Below are positions 1 through 8,653 of a stretch of 23,658 bases of DNA, in pieces. The DNA is from CAYXWM01 sp964392115. GTDB taxonomy: Bacteria > Bacillota > Clostridia > Lachnospirales > WRBF01. Made by a program: the position numbers and the translations under genes. Numbering within the stretch: position 1 is the stretch's first letter; the number at the start of each line of letters is the position of its first letter. Under the pieces are notes generated by a model, which was not told the DNA's origin, did no database searches, and saw only the letters and a list, made by a program, of their open reading frames with translations. The stretch covers positions 1 through 23,658 of the forward strand of contig CAYMOU010000038.1 in assembly GCA_964392115.1 (NCBI GenBank), read 5' to 3'.

Positions 1-101
1 TTCAAGGAAAACCACCGGTCGCTCACCACTGCGAATATACGCTTTTGTTACTCTTTAATTAGCATTTGACTATAAATTTATCATTAGGAGGAGTATGACA
101 G

Positions 102-866
102 ATGAAAAAAGATATTTTTTCACTCAAAAACAAAGTAACAATCGTAACAGGCGGCAGCAGAGGTATAGGTAAAGTTGTTGCGGAATACCTTGCGGATGCA
201 GGATCCGACATCGTAATTTTCGATCTTTTGGATGGCCAAAAGGTTGCAGAAGAAATTGCCAAAGAATACGGCGTGCGTACAGCTTCCTTTACTTGTGATG
301 TAACAAACCCGGCTCAAGTAGCAGAATGTATTGATAAAGCAGCAGAAAAAATGGGCACACTTGACCATCTTTTCAACAACGCTGGCATCTGCCTTCACAA
401 AGATGCGGTTGACTGTACTGCTGAAGACTGGCTTAACGTTATCAACGTAAACTTAAACGGCGTTTTCTTTGTTGCTCAAGCTTTCGGCAAATATCTTATT
501 GCCAACAACAAAAAAGGCAACATAGTAAACACCGCATCTATGTCCGGAACTATCGTAAACGTTCCTCAAGGTCAAGCTTCTTACAATGCTTCTAAAGCAG
601 CTGTTTCACACTTGACTAAATCTCTGGCGGTAGAATGGGCAGCTAAAGGCATCAGAGTTAACTCTATCAGCCCCGGTTACATAATGACAGATATGACAGG
701 TTTTGTTCGTCAAGATTGGCAAGACATCTGGGTAGCAAGTACTCCTTTCAAAAGAATGGGAACCCCGGAAGAATTGGCCGGCGCTGTTATTTACCTATTG
801 TCTGAAGCTTCTACCTACACATCCGGTTTGGATATGATTATCGACGGATGCTTTACCTCAATATAA
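102..866 (+). CDS. SDR-family NAD(P)-dependent oxidoreductase (polyol/ketose dehydrogenase-like)
   Basis: 254 aa, the usual length of a classical short-chain dehydrogenase. The Rossmann motif TGGSRGIG is at residues 16-23 and NNAG at 92-95. The catalytic triad is Ser147, Tyr161 and Lys165 (YNASK), and the PG-T motif after it is at 191-196. Asp41 at the end of strand beta2 favours NAD(H) over NADP(H). The start follows AGGAGG with about 10 nt spacing. As first gene of a sugar operon it most likely interconverts a hexitol and a ketohexose in the cytoplasm, for example galactitol/tagatose or allitol/allulose. The family call is firm. The substrate is inferred from the neighbours only, and other SDR activities on sugars are possible. 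Confidence 0.9.
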   Translation: MKKDIFSLKNKVTIVTGGSRGIGKVVAEYLADAGSDIVIFDLLDGQKVAEEIAKEYGVRTASFTCDVTNPAQVAECIDKAAEKMGTLDHLFNNAGICLHKDAVDCTAEDWLNVINVNLNGVFFVAQAFGKYLIANNKKGNIVNTASMSGTIVNVPQGQASYNASKAAVSHLTKSLAVEWAAKGIRVNSISPGYIMTDMTGFVRQDWQDIWVASTPFKRMGTPEELAGAVIYLLSEASTYTSGLDMIIDGCFTSI

Positions 867-953
867 TTAAGATTATCGGAGCATTCCTTTCGGTCTGACC
901 CGTATAGTCTGAATTATAAAAGTTTTAAGTTAATTTAAGGAGGAAAAAAATCA

Positions 954-2102
954 GTGAAAAAATTACTGGGTATTGTATTAAGTCTTGCTATGTTAGTTTC
1001 TGTAGCGGCAGGATGCGGCGGCGGAACACCGGCAGCCGATAATTCTCAAACACCCCAAAATTCTCAAGCTCCCCAAGATCCCCAAGCTCCGGCTGACAAC
1101 ACCGGCAACGAAGGAAAAACCGTTAAAGTAGGTTTTGCCATCAAAACTCAAAACGGCCCTTACTTTGTTAAACTTGTAGATTCCGTAAAAGAACTTGCGG
1201 AAGCTAAAGGCTGGGAATGCACTATCCTTACAGCTGACGAAGACATTACCAAAGAAGCTCAAAACATCGAAACTTTCATCACTCAAAAAATGGACGTAAT
1301 CTTCCTTGACAGTATTGACCCCGATTCTTGTGTTCCCAGTATCAACGCTGCAGCACAAGCAAACATTCCCGTTATCAACCTTGACTCCGGCGTTAACGGC
1401 GGCGACTATGTAACTACCGTTTACTCCGACAACAAAGAAAACGGAAGACTTTCCGGTCTTGCATATGCTGACTGGATGAAACAAAACGGCAAAGAAAACG
1501 ACGAAATCATCTCTATCCTTCTCAGCGGCGCTAAAGGCAACGTTGCAGGCAGAGAAAGAAGAACAGGTCTTTTTGCAGGTATCGTTCAAGGCAGAACCGG
1601 TTGTTCTGTTGAAGACGCTTGGAAAGCATCCGAAGCCATCGAAGACCAATTGGTTTCCGGCGGTAAAGCTGAATTTGCCGATGCTAAATTCAAAATTGTA
1701 GGCCAAGGCTGGGGCGCATGGACAGAAGAAGCAGGCTTAACTGCCGCTGAAGACTTTGTTACCGCTAACCCCAACGTAACTACTATCCTTGGCGAAAACG
1801 ACCAAATGCTTTTCGGTGCTGCTACAGCTCTTAACAATGCCGGCCTTAAAGGTGTTGCACTTGTTGCAGCGGCTGACGGCGCTTGCGCAGCTTTTGATTT
1901 AATCAAAGTTAACGATAAAGCAGACAATCCTTACATAGTTTCCGGCTTGAACAGCCCCGTTCTTGTTGCAGGAAAAGGTATTGAAATCGCTGAAAAAATC
2001 ATCGGCGGCGCAGCTTGGGACAGCTTTGAAAAAATCACTTTAACCGAAGCAGCAGGCGTTACCAAAGACTTGGTTGACAAATACTACGCTGTAGGTTTCT
2101 AA
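954..2102 (+). CDS. Sugar ABC transporter substrate-binding lipoprotein (ribose/allose type)
   Basis: 382 aa, starting at GTG 954 after an AAGGAGG site. Residues 1-21 are a lipoprotein signal peptide with lipobox VAAGC, so Cys21 should be lipidated and hold the protein on the outer face of the membrane. Residues 22-55 are a Gln/Pro/Ala-rich linker made of imperfect short repeats. The remainder is a periplasmic-binding type-1 fold of the RbsB/Peripla_BP_4 kind, with the KVGFAIKTQNGPYF start and a conserved Asp/Asn-rich sugar pocket. It captures the sugar or polyol for the ATPase and permease encoded 500 nt downstream. That gap holds hairpins and a terminator, so this gene is probably expressed above the rest of the operon. 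Ligand identity cannot be read from the sequence. Confidence 0.92.
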   Translation: MKKLLGIVLSLAMLVSVAAGCGGGTPAADNSQTPQNSQAPQDPQAPADNTGNEGKTVKVGFAIKTQNGPYFVKLVDSVKELAEAKGWECTILTADEDITKEAQNIETFITQKMDVIFLDSIDPDSCVPSINAAAQANIPVINLDSGVNGGDYVTTVYSDNKENGRLSGLAYADWMKQNGKENDEIISILLSGAKGNVAGRERRTGLFAGIVQGRTGCSVEDAWKASEAIEDQLVSGGKAEFADAKFKIVGQGWGAWTEEAGLTAAEDFVTANPNVTTILGENDQMLFGAATALNNAGLKGVALVAAADGACAAFDLIKVNDKADNPYIVSGLNSPVLVAGKGIEIAEKIIGGAAWDSFEKITLTEAAGVTKDLVDKYYAVGF

Positions 2103-2136
2103 GATTTTAAATTAGATTCTAAACAATATTTTTACC

Positions 2137-2175
2137 GACTGATAAGGCTCCTTAACCAGAGGAGCCTCATCTGTC
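2137..2175 (+). promoter_or_regulatory. Strong hairpin after the binding-protein gene
   Basis: Arms AGGCTCC (2145-2151) and GGAGCCT (2161-2167) are extended by GAT/ATC and GAC/GTC with single mismatches. No T-run follows; an A-run does. It is probably an mRNA-stabilising or processing hairpin that keeps the binding-protein mRNA abundant. A weak terminator is less likely. Confidence 0.55.
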
Positions 2176-2350
2176 AAAAAAACCAATTACTTGCACAAAA
2201 CCGGGGAATTAAACTTTCCCACCGGAATTTTCGGACGTACAACTACTTTAATATGCCGGTTACGGGCGAATTAAGATTTGAAATCCTCTTGTCTGACACT
2301 ATAGGTATGGCTTGAATTGAAGAGATAAGGGGTTTATCACTTTCCTTTTG

Positions 2351-2374
2351 CGAAAGACGCCTTTGGCGTCTTTT
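2351..2374 (+). terminator. Rho-independent terminator or attenuator inside the sugar operon
   Basis: GACGCC (2356-2361), loop TTT, GGCGTC (2365-2370), then TTTT, flanked by AAA on the 5' side so the stem extends. It lies between the binding-protein and ATPase genes. Partial read-through would give the usual excess of binding protein over membrane components. Confidence 0.6.
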
Positions 2375-2464
2375 CATCTCTAAACTTAAAAGTTTTAGGT
2401 AGTCTCGGAAACTTTTTATCACATGGTTTATTGACTTTTAAAAAATTACCCTTTCATTAACATC

Positions 2465-2530
2465 TTGAAAGGGGTTTGGGGAAAATTTTTTCCCCGGAAA
2501 AAGTTTTCCCCAAGGTTTTAATCTTTTAAA
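2465..2530. repeat. Palindromic intergenic repeat, copy A
   Basis: About 66 nt, strongly similar to the element at 5088-5153. The inverted arms are at 2476-2492 and 2497-2513 (17 bp with one G-T wobble) around a 4-nt loop, each carrying a GGGGAAAA/TTTTCCCC block. It lies just upstream of the ABC ATPase ribosome site. The two copies share the flanks TTGAAAGGGG and AAGGTTTTA. It looks like a REP/MITE-like dispersed element. Confidence 0.75.
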
Positions 2531-2601
2531 GCAAATCTATATAAAAAGTTATCCAAGATTTGATTTTTGTTTTACTTACATTCACGATTTGGAGGGAAGG
2601 T

Positions 2602-4098
2602 ATGGAAGAAACAAAATACAGATTGGAAATGAGGAATATAACAAAACATTTCGGCGGCGTTAAAGCGCTTACAGATGTTTCGTTTAAAGTTGAACCCCAT
2701 GAGATTCATGCCCTAATAGGAGAAAACGGTGCCGGAAAATCAACCTTGATGAAGATTTTATCCGGGGCCTATAAGAGGGACAGAGGAGAAATATTAATTG
2801 ACGGAACGCCCGTAAATATAAACAATCCCAAGGATGCTAAGGATTTGGGCATTGCGGTTATTTATCAAGAGTTTATGGCAGCCCCGGACTTAACCGTAGC
2901 GGAAAACATTTACATAGACCAACTGGCGGCAGGCAAGGCCCTTATAAACTGGAAAGAGCTTAGAAGAAAGGCTAAAGAGCAACTTTCACGCCTGGGTTTT
3001 GATGATATTTCGCCAACCACTAAGGTTCGTGATTTAAGCGTAGCCTATCAGCAAGTAGTTGAAATCTGCAAAAACTTAACCAGAAATTCAAAGGTACTGG
3101 TTCTGGACGAACCCACGGCAGTTCTTACATTCTCAGAAATTAAGAAGTTATTTGATATTTTAAGAAAACTCAGAGACGAAGGCGTTAGTATTATTTATAT
3201 TTCCCACCGCTTAGAGGAACTTTTTGAACTGAGCGACCATATTACCGTGCTGAAAGACGGCGAATATGTAGGAACTGTAGATACGGACTCTATCGAAAAA
3301 AGCGAACTGGTAACCATGATGGTAGGCCGTGAAATGAGCCAGTTGTTTTCTGACAGAAACGCCGTAATAGGCGAAGAAGTTTTGAGAGTAGAAAACCTTA
3401 ACGCAGGAAAAATGGTTCAAGACATAAGCTTCTCGGTAAGAGCCGGCGAAATTGTGGGCTTTAGCGGACTGGTAGGCTCCGGCAGAACGGAAATCATGAA
3501 GGTCCTATTCGGTGCGGACAAGAAAACCTCCGGCAAGGTTACATATTTCGGCAAAGAGGTGAACTTTAGGAATCCCAAGGAGGCCATCCAAAACGGCTTC
3601 GGTATGCTTCCGGAAAACAGAAAAGAAGAAGGCTTGCTTCTTAAACAAAGTGTGCGTATGAACTCCACCCTTTCTGTACTGTTTTCTAAGATTGCTCCAA
3701 GGGGCATTATCAATCATAAAAAAGAGAAGCAATACGTAAAAGAACTTTTGGCTAGTATGTCAACCAAATACGGGAATACAGAAGACAACGCAGATAGCCT
3801 GAGCGGAGGAAATCAACAAAAGATAGCCTTGGCCAAATGGATAGCCGCTGATTGTAAATGCATGGTATTTGACGAACCTACTCGTGGTGTGGACATCGGT
3901 GCCAAAGAGGAAATCTATAAAATTATGAACGACCTTGCCGAAAAAGGTATGGCAATCATTATGATTTCTTCGGAAATGCCCGAGATTATCGGTATGTGTG
4001 ACAGAGTTATCGTTATGCGTCAGGGTAGAATAACCGGCGAATACAGCAAAGAGAGTATGAACGAAAATAACATGATTAAATCAGCAATGGGGGTATAA
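2602..4098 (+). CDS. Sugar ABC transporter ATP-binding protein, two fused ABC domains (RbsA/MglA/XylG type)
   Basis: 498 aa from ATG 2602, chosen because GGAGG (2591-2595) lies just upstream; an in-frame ATG at 2560 has no ribosome site. The first ABC domain has a canonical Walker A (GENGAGKST) and Walker B/DEPT (VLVLDEPTAVL) but a degenerate signature. The second has a degenerate Walker A (GLVGSGRTE), a full signature LSGGNQQ and DEPTRGVD. This asymmetry is typical of the monosaccharide-importing CUT2 family, in which one polypeptide supplies both nucleotide-binding sites. It sits at the inner membrane face and powers the permease that starts 4 nt after its stop. The downstream enzymes suggest a ketohexose or hexitol cargo. 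Confidence 0.95.
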   Translation: MEETKYRLEMRNITKHFGGVKALTDVSFKVEPHEIHALIGENGAGKSTLMKILSGAYKRDRGEILIDGTPVNINNPKDAKDLGIAVIYQEFMAAPDLTVAENIYIDQLAAGKALINWKELRRKAKEQLSRLGFDDISPTTKVRDLSVAYQQVVEICKNLTRNSKVLVLDEPTAVLTFSEIKKLFDILRKLRDEGVSIIYISHRLEELFELSDHITVLKDGEYVGTVDTDSIEKSELVTMMVGREMSQLFSDRNAVIGEEVLRVENLNAGKMVQDISFSVRAGEIVGFSGLVGSGRTEIMKVLFGADKKTSGKVTYFGKEVNFRNPKEAIQNGFGMLPENRKEEGLLLKQSVRMNSTLSVLFSKIAPRGIINHKKEKQYVKELLASMSTKYGNTEDNADSLSGGNQQKIALAKWIAADCKCMVFDEPTRGVDIGAKEEIYKIMNDLAEKGMAIIMISSEMPEIIGMCDRVIVMRQGRITGEYSKESMNENNMIKSAMGV

Positions 4099-4102
4099 GC
4101 GA

Positions 4103-5050
4103 ATGAATAAAGATAAAATCAAGAATTTTCTGATTCAGAATAATACATATATTATTTTTATCGGTTTGGTAATCGTTTGTGCTTTATCGTCCGACAGTTT
4201 CTTGACAGAAATGAACCTGCGTAATATAGCCATGCAACAGGCAGGGCCTATACTTGTAGTGCTTGGTATGCTTTTCGTAATACTTACCGGCGGTGTAGAC
4301 CTTTCCGTAGGCTCGGTTATGGCTCTGGGTTCGTCACTTTCGGCTTATATGATAGTAAACGAAGGCGTACATTTTACGGTAGCTATTCTTATTTCATTAG
4401 GTATAGGCTTAGTCGGCGGCTTGGTAACCGGCGCTCTGGTAGCCTACGGCAGATTCCAAGGTTTCGTAGCATCATTGGCTATGATGACCATTGCCAGAAG
4501 CTTGGCACTGGTTATCACCAAAGGTAGCCCTATCAAAATGGAAACCGACACCTTGGCAACCCTCATAGACAAAAACTACGGCTATCCCATTCTGATTATC
4601 ACATTTATAATCATCGTTTTGTTCGTTTTCATACAAAAATACACGGCTTACGGTCGTATCGTAATTGCTTTGGGTAGTAACAGCAACGCCGTTGAACTTG
4701 CCGGTATACGAGTAAAGAAATATCTTGTGTCTGTTTACGCTATTTCCGGTATGTTGGCTTCCTTGGGCGGTATCTTTATAGCCGCCAGAGCCTCTACAGG
4801 CAGTGCAACCATCGGTACAGGACAGGAACTTGACGCTATTGCCGCCTGTGTTATCGGCGGAGCAAGCCTTGCAGGCGGTAAAGGTGATGTATTTAAGGCA
4901 GTAGTAGGTGCTTTGGTTCTGGCCCTCATAAGCAACATCATGAACCTTATGGCTGTACCTGCATACCCTCAAGGTATTATCAAAGGCGTAATTATCGTAG
5001 TTGCTGTTCTTCTTCAACTTGTAACAGATAAAGCTGAAAAAACAGTATAA
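4103..5050 (+). CDS. Sugar ABC transporter permease (RbsC/BPD_transp_2 family)
   Basis: 315 aa, almost entirely hydrophobic, with about 8-10 membrane segments beginning near residue 14. It contains the CUT2 permease signatures GGVDLSVGS (about 63-71) and GSNSNAVELAGI, and the late loop AIAACVIGGASLAGGKG that contacts the ATPase. It begins 4 nt after the ATPase gene, so the two are translationally linked. It probably forms a homodimer channel for the sugar delivered by the 954-2102 lipoprotein. Only one permease gene is present, as expected for CUT2 systems. Confidence 0.94.
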   Translation: MNKDKIKNFLIQNNTYIIFIGLVIVCALSSDSFLTEMNLRNIAMQQAGPILVVLGMLFVILTGGVDLSVGSVMALGSSLSAYMIVNEGVHFTVAILISLGIGLVGGLVTGALVAYGRFQGFVASLAMMTIARSLALVITKGSPIKMETDTLATLIDKNYGYPILIITFIIIVLFVFIQKYTAYGRIVIALGSNSNAVELAGIRVKKYLVSVYAISGMLASLGGIFIAARASTGSATIGTGQELDAIAACVIGGASLAGGKGDVFKAVVGALVLALISNIMNLMAVPAYPQGIIKGVIIVVAVLLQLVTDKAEKTV

Positions 5051-5087
5051 ACTATGAAATCTATTGATTCTTTATATTAAAGTCTTT

Positions 5088-5153
5088 TTGAAAGGGGCTT
5101 GGGGAAAACTTTTTCTTCAGAAAAAGTTTTCCCCAAGGTTTTATCCCTTTAAA
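5088..5153. repeat. Palindromic intergenic repeat, copy B
   Basis: Second copy of the 2465-2530 element. Here the stem is perfect: 18 bp (5098-5115 with 5120-5137) around the loop TTCA. It lies between the permease and the epimerase gene. In RNA it would form a very stable hairpin ending in a GGTTTTA tail, so it may also attenuate or protect the upstream transporter message. Confidence 0.8.
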
Positions 5154-5181
5154 CCACTTGCAGAAGGGAAGGACGTTAATT

Positions 5182-6057
5182 ATGAAACACGGTATATATT
5201 ATGCTTATTGGGAAAAAGAGTGGGAAGCGGACTATCTTGTCTACGCAGAAAAAGCAGCCCGACTTGGCTTTGACATTCTCGAAATCGGTGCAAAACCGCT
5301 TCCCGACTATACTCCGCAACAAATAAAAGCCTTAAAAGATTGCGCAAATAACAACAGCATAGAACTTACAGCCGGCTACGGCCCGGCTTATTTCCACAAC
5401 ATGGGCTCGGAAGATGCAGAAATCCGTAAAAATGCGGCAGAATGGTTTAAACGTCTTTTTGACGTAATGGCTCAATTGGATATACATAAAATCGGCGGCG
5501 CTTTGTATTCTTACTGGCCCATAGATTTTACCAAAGGCGTAAATAAAGCCGAAGATTGGAAACGTGGCGTAGAAGGAATGCAAACCCTTGCACCCATAGC
5601 CCAACAATATGACATTACACTTTGTATGGAAGTATTAAACCGTTTTGAAAACCATATTTTGAATACAGCACAAGAAGGCAGAGCCTTTGTAACAGAAGTT
5701 AATATGAGCAACGTAAAAGTCATGCTGGATACCTTCCACATGAACATAGAAGAAGTAAGCATAGGTGCCGCTATCAGAACAGCCGGTGACCTGTTGGGGC
5801 ATTTCCACACAGGCGAATGCAACCGTATGGTTCCCGGGCAGGGTCGCACACCTTGGAGAGAAATAGGCGAGGCGTTAAAAGACATTAAATATGACGGTGC
5901 GGTGGTTATGGAGCCCTTTGTGAATATGGGCGGACAGGTAGGCAAGGATATTCATGTATGGCGTGATATAGTCTGCGACCCCACCGGAGAAAAACTTGAC
6001 AGAGATGCCAAAAATGCTGTTACCTTTCAACGCTATATGCTTGATTGGAAGGAATGA
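5182..6057 (+). CDS. D-allulose (psicose)/D-tagatose 3-epimerase
   Basis: 291 aa from ATG 5182, after an AAGGGAAGGA ribosome site; a TTG start 24 nt upstream overlaps the repeat and is less likely. The sequence resembles clostridial D-psicose 3-epimerases throughout, including MKHGIYYAYWE, LIGGALYSYWPID-like, EVLNRFEN and MLDTFHMNIEE. The metal ligands fall at the expected positions: Glu150, Asp183, His209 and Glu244, with Glu150 and Glu244 also the catalytic pair. It is a TIM barrel needing Mn2+ or Co2+ that inverts C3 of free ketohexoses, linking D-allulose with D-fructose and D-tagatose with D-sorbose. The kinase gene follows after 6 nt. Which pair is physiological cannot be decided here. 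Confidence 0.92.
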   Translation: MKHGIYYAYWEKEWEADYLVYAEKAARLGFDILEIGAKPLPDYTPQQIKALKDCANNNSIELTAGYGPAYFHNMGSEDAEIRKNAAEWFKRLFDVMAQLDIHKIGGALYSYWPIDFTKGVNKAEDWKRGVEGMQTLAPIAQQYDITLCMEVLNRFENHILNTAQEGRAFVTEVNMSNVKVMLDTFHMNIEEVSIGAAIRTAGDLLGHFHTGECNRMVPGQGRTPWREIGEALKDIKYDGAVVMEPFVNMGGQVGKDIHVWRDIVCDPTGEKLDRDAKNAVTFQRYMLDWKE

Positions 6058-6063
6058 TAAGCC

Positions 6064-7584
6064 TTGAAAGAGTTATTATTGGGAATAGATATAGGAACAA
6101 GCGCCTGTAAAATTGCAATATTTCGAAAAAACGGAGAAGTAATCTCCACGGCCAGCGGAGAATACACCGTTTACTACCCAAAAGTCGGTTATGCCGAACA
6201 AGAACCCGACCACTGGTGGAAGGCAGTTTGCAAGGCAACAAAAGAATGTATAGAAAAAGGCAAGGTAAACCCGGCTGACATTACAGGTATAGGCGTAGAC
6301 GGTCAGGGTTGGTCTGCCGTTGCAATAGATAAAGAAGGAAACACCCTAACCCATACACCTATTTGGATGGATACCCGTTCCAGCCAAATTTGCGACAGGT
6401 TAAACAAAGAAATCGGCCATGATGCCATATTCAACGTCAGCGGAAATTCTCTCACTGCACCTTACACCACGGGAAAAGTGCTTTGGTATAAAGAAAACCT
6501 GCCGGACGTATACAGAAAAATACATAAAATCCTGCAATCCAACAGCTTTATTATTTACAGACTAACCGGGAATATATCCCAAGACATATGCCAAAGTTAC
6601 GCTTGGCACTGTTTTAATATGCGTACAGGTACTTGGGATGACGAAATGCGAAAGGCTTTGGGCATACCCGAAGAATTTCTGCCCGTAATCAGCCCTTGCC
6701 ACGCTGTTGTAGGCAGGGTTACAAAAGAGGCCGCCGAACTAAGCGGACTTACCGAGGGCATTCCCGTAGTAGCCGGCGGTTTAGATGCGGCTTGCGGTGC
6801 CTTGGGAGTAGGGGTTTTGCATAACGGCGATGTTCAGGAACAAGGCGGTCAGGCCGGCGGCATGAGCATATGCACGGATACCTATAAATCCGACCCACGC
6901 TTAATTTTAAGTTTCCACGTTGTTCCCGATAGGTGGTTGTTCCAAGGTGGTACAACCGGCGGCGGCGGAGCAATGCGTTGGTTGGAACAGGAATTCGCCG
7001 ATTACGAGCGTTCGGTTGCTAAAGAACTGGGCAAAAGTTCTATAAATCAGCTTAATGAAATTGCAGAGAAGGTTTCGGCCGGCTCTGATGGTCTGGTGTT
7101 CCTACCATACATGTCCGGCGAAAGAACGCCCATATGGAACCCCAGAGCAAAAGGCGTTTATTACGGTCTGGATTTCAGCAAGACTAAGGGGCATTTTGTC
7201 CGTGCAACCATGGAAGGCGTGGCGTTTTCCGTCCGTCATAATCTGGAAGTTGCAAAAATAGCCGGTGCAGACGCAGAAGTACTGCGCTCCATGGGCGGCA
7301 GTGCAAATTCTCTGCTTTGGACTCAGATAAAGTCCGACATTACCGGCAAGCCCATTATCGTGCCGGATTCCGATACGGCTACCACCTTGGGAGCCGCCAT
7401 ATTGGCCGGCGTTGGCGTTGGCGTTTACAGCGATTTCCAAGAAGCAGTGGATACCACGGTTACAATCAAGAGAAATCACAGCCCAAACCCCGAAGTAAAG
7501 GCTGTTTACGATAGAAATTATGAGATTTACCTGGAATTATATGAAAATTTAAAAACCACCATGGATAAATCGGGAGGTATGTAG
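6064..7584 (+). CDS. FGGY-family carbohydrate kinase (xylulokinase-like)
   Basis: 506 aa from TTG 6064, about 11 nt after GGAAGG within the end of the epimerase gene. It has both actin-like ATPase halves of the FGGY family: the DIGTSACKIAIF phosphate-1 loop at the N-terminus, GQGWSAVAID, WMDTRSS, GGLDAACGALG, the GGTTGGGGAMRW adenosine-side loop, GERTP and GGSANS. It phosphorylates a sugar or polyol in the cytoplasm. It is closest in look to XylB, but the operon points to a ketohexose or hexitol substrate. With a GatD homologue next in line, phosphorylation of a hexitol to the 1-phosphate, replacing PTS uptake, is one possibility; phosphorylation of the epimerase product is the other. Confidence 0.9.
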   Translation: MKELLLGIDIGTSACKIAIFRKNGEVISTASGEYTVYYPKVGYAEQEPDHWWKAVCKATKECIEKGKVNPADITGIGVDGQGWSAVAIDKEGNTLTHTPIWMDTRSSQICDRLNKEIGHDAIFNVSGNSLTAPYTTGKVLWYKENLPDVYRKIHKILQSNSFIIYRLTGNISQDICQSYAWHCFNMRTGTWDDEMRKALGIPEEFLPVISPCHAVVGRVTKEAAELSGLTEGIPVVAGGLDAACGALGVGVLHNGDVQEQGGQAGGMSICTDTYKSDPRLILSFHVVPDRWLFQGGTTGGGGAMRWLEQEFADYERSVAKELGKSSINQLNEIAEKVSAGSDGLVFLPYMSGERTPIWNPRAKGVYYGLDFSKTKGHFVRATMEGVAFSVRHNLEVAKIAGADAEVLRSMGGSANSLLWTQIKSDITGKPIIVPDSDTATTLGAAILAGVGVGVYSDFQEAVDTTVTIKRNHSPNPEVKAVYDRNYEIYLELYENLKTTMDKSGGM

Positions 7585-7585
7585 T

Positions 7586-8635
7586 TTGAAAGCGGCAGTA
7601 GTAGTACAAAACCAAGTTGTTGAATATTTGGAAATCGAAGAACCAAAGGTAGAACCCAATACAATTAAAATAAGAGTAAGAGCATCCGGCATCTGCGGCT
7701 CCGATATACCCAGAGCCTTGCATAACGCAGCACATTCTTATCCCATAGTCTTGGGACATGAATTTTCCGGTGACGTAGTGGAAGTAGGCGAAGGCGTTGA
7801 AAACGTAAAAGTGGGCGACAGAGTATCCGGCGCACCCTTAATTCCCTGCATGAAATGTTACGATTGCCAAAAAGGCAACTACGCCTTATGCAAACATTAC
7901 TCCTTTATAGGCTCTCGCAGACAGGGCAGTAATGCTGAATATGTAGTAATCCCCGCTGTAAATGCCGTAGCCTTTGACAAGAGCATTTCATATGAACAAG
8001 GTGCAATGTTTGAACCCTCTACGGTTGCCTTACACGGATTATTTTGCAACAACTACAGCGGCGGAGAATACGTGGCTGTTTTAGGCGGCGGAACCATCGG
8101 TATGTTTACCATGCAATGGGCTAAAATATTCGGCAGCCGTAAAGTTGTGGTATTTGATATTAGCGAAGAACGCTTAAATATGGCTAAACGATTAGGCGCA
8201 GACGACGTTATAAATACAGCAAAGGACGATTACAAGGAAAAGGTCAAGGAGATAACAGAAGGTAAAGGCTTCGGTTATGTTTTCGAAACCGCAGGACAGC
8301 CGGCAACCATGCAAATGTCCTTTGAGGTAGCAGGAAACAAGGCAAATGTTTGCTTTATCGGCACACCTCATGTTGATCTCTCTTTCACTCCGGCCATGTG
8401 GGAAAATATGAACCGCAAGGAATTCAACCTTACCGGTTCTTGGATGTCTTACAGCTCACCTTTCCCGGGCAAAGAATGGGAATTAACCGCTCATTACTTT
8501 GCAACCGGTCAGTTAAAATTCGACCCGGCATTTGTATTCAAAAAAATGCCCATGAGCCAAGCCCAAGAAGCGTTTGATATGTATAAAACACCGGGACTGG
8601 TACAAGGCAAGATTTTGTTGGTAAACAATGATTAA
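7586..8635 (+). CDS. gatD: Zinc-dependent galactitol-1-phosphate 5-dehydrogenase-like (GatD-like)
   Basis: 349-aa medium-chain dehydrogenase starting at TTG 7586, one base after the kinase stop, with GGGAGGT upstream. Catalytic-zinc residues are Cys37, His58 and Glu59, with Glu143 nearby. Structural-zinc cysteines are 88, 91, 94 and 102. The NAD loop GGGTIG is at 167-172. Blocks shared with E. coli GatD include CGSD-PR, YPI-LGHEFSG, FIGSRR-G and GSWM-YSSP-PG-EWE, a better match than sorbitol or threonine dehydrogenases. GatD oxidises galactitol 1-phosphate to D-tagatose 6-phosphate, the substrate of the next kinase gene. Activity on another hexitol or hexitol phosphate is possible. Confidence 0.85.
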   Translation: MKAAVVVQNQVVEYLEIEEPKVEPNTIKIRVRASGICGSDIPRALHNAAHSYPIVLGHEFSGDVVEVGEGVENVKVGDRVSGAPLIPCMKCYDCQKGNYALCKHYSFIGSRRQGSNAEYVVIPAVNAVAFDKSISYEQGAMFEPSTVALHGLFCNNYSGGEYVAVLGGGTIGMFTMQWAKIFGSRKVVVFDISEERLNMAKRLGADDVINTAKDDYKEKVKEITEGKGFGYVFETAGQPATMQMSFEVAGNKANVCFIGTPHVDLSFTPAMWENMNRKEFNLTGSWMSYSSPFPGKEWELTAHYFATGQLKFDPAFVFKKMPMSQAQEAFDMYKTPGLVQGKILLVNND

Positions 8636-8653
8636 GTCTCCGGAGGCGGTAAA

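Noticed and set aside
2560..2601. Longer N-terminus for the sugar ABC ATPase
   Set aside because: The extra 14 codons have no ribosome site, while ATG 2602 has GGAGG at the right distance and gives the family's normal start.
5064..5273. 69-codon plus-strand ORF between permease and epimerase
   Set aside because: It spans the palindromic repeat and overlaps the epimerase gene in another frame.
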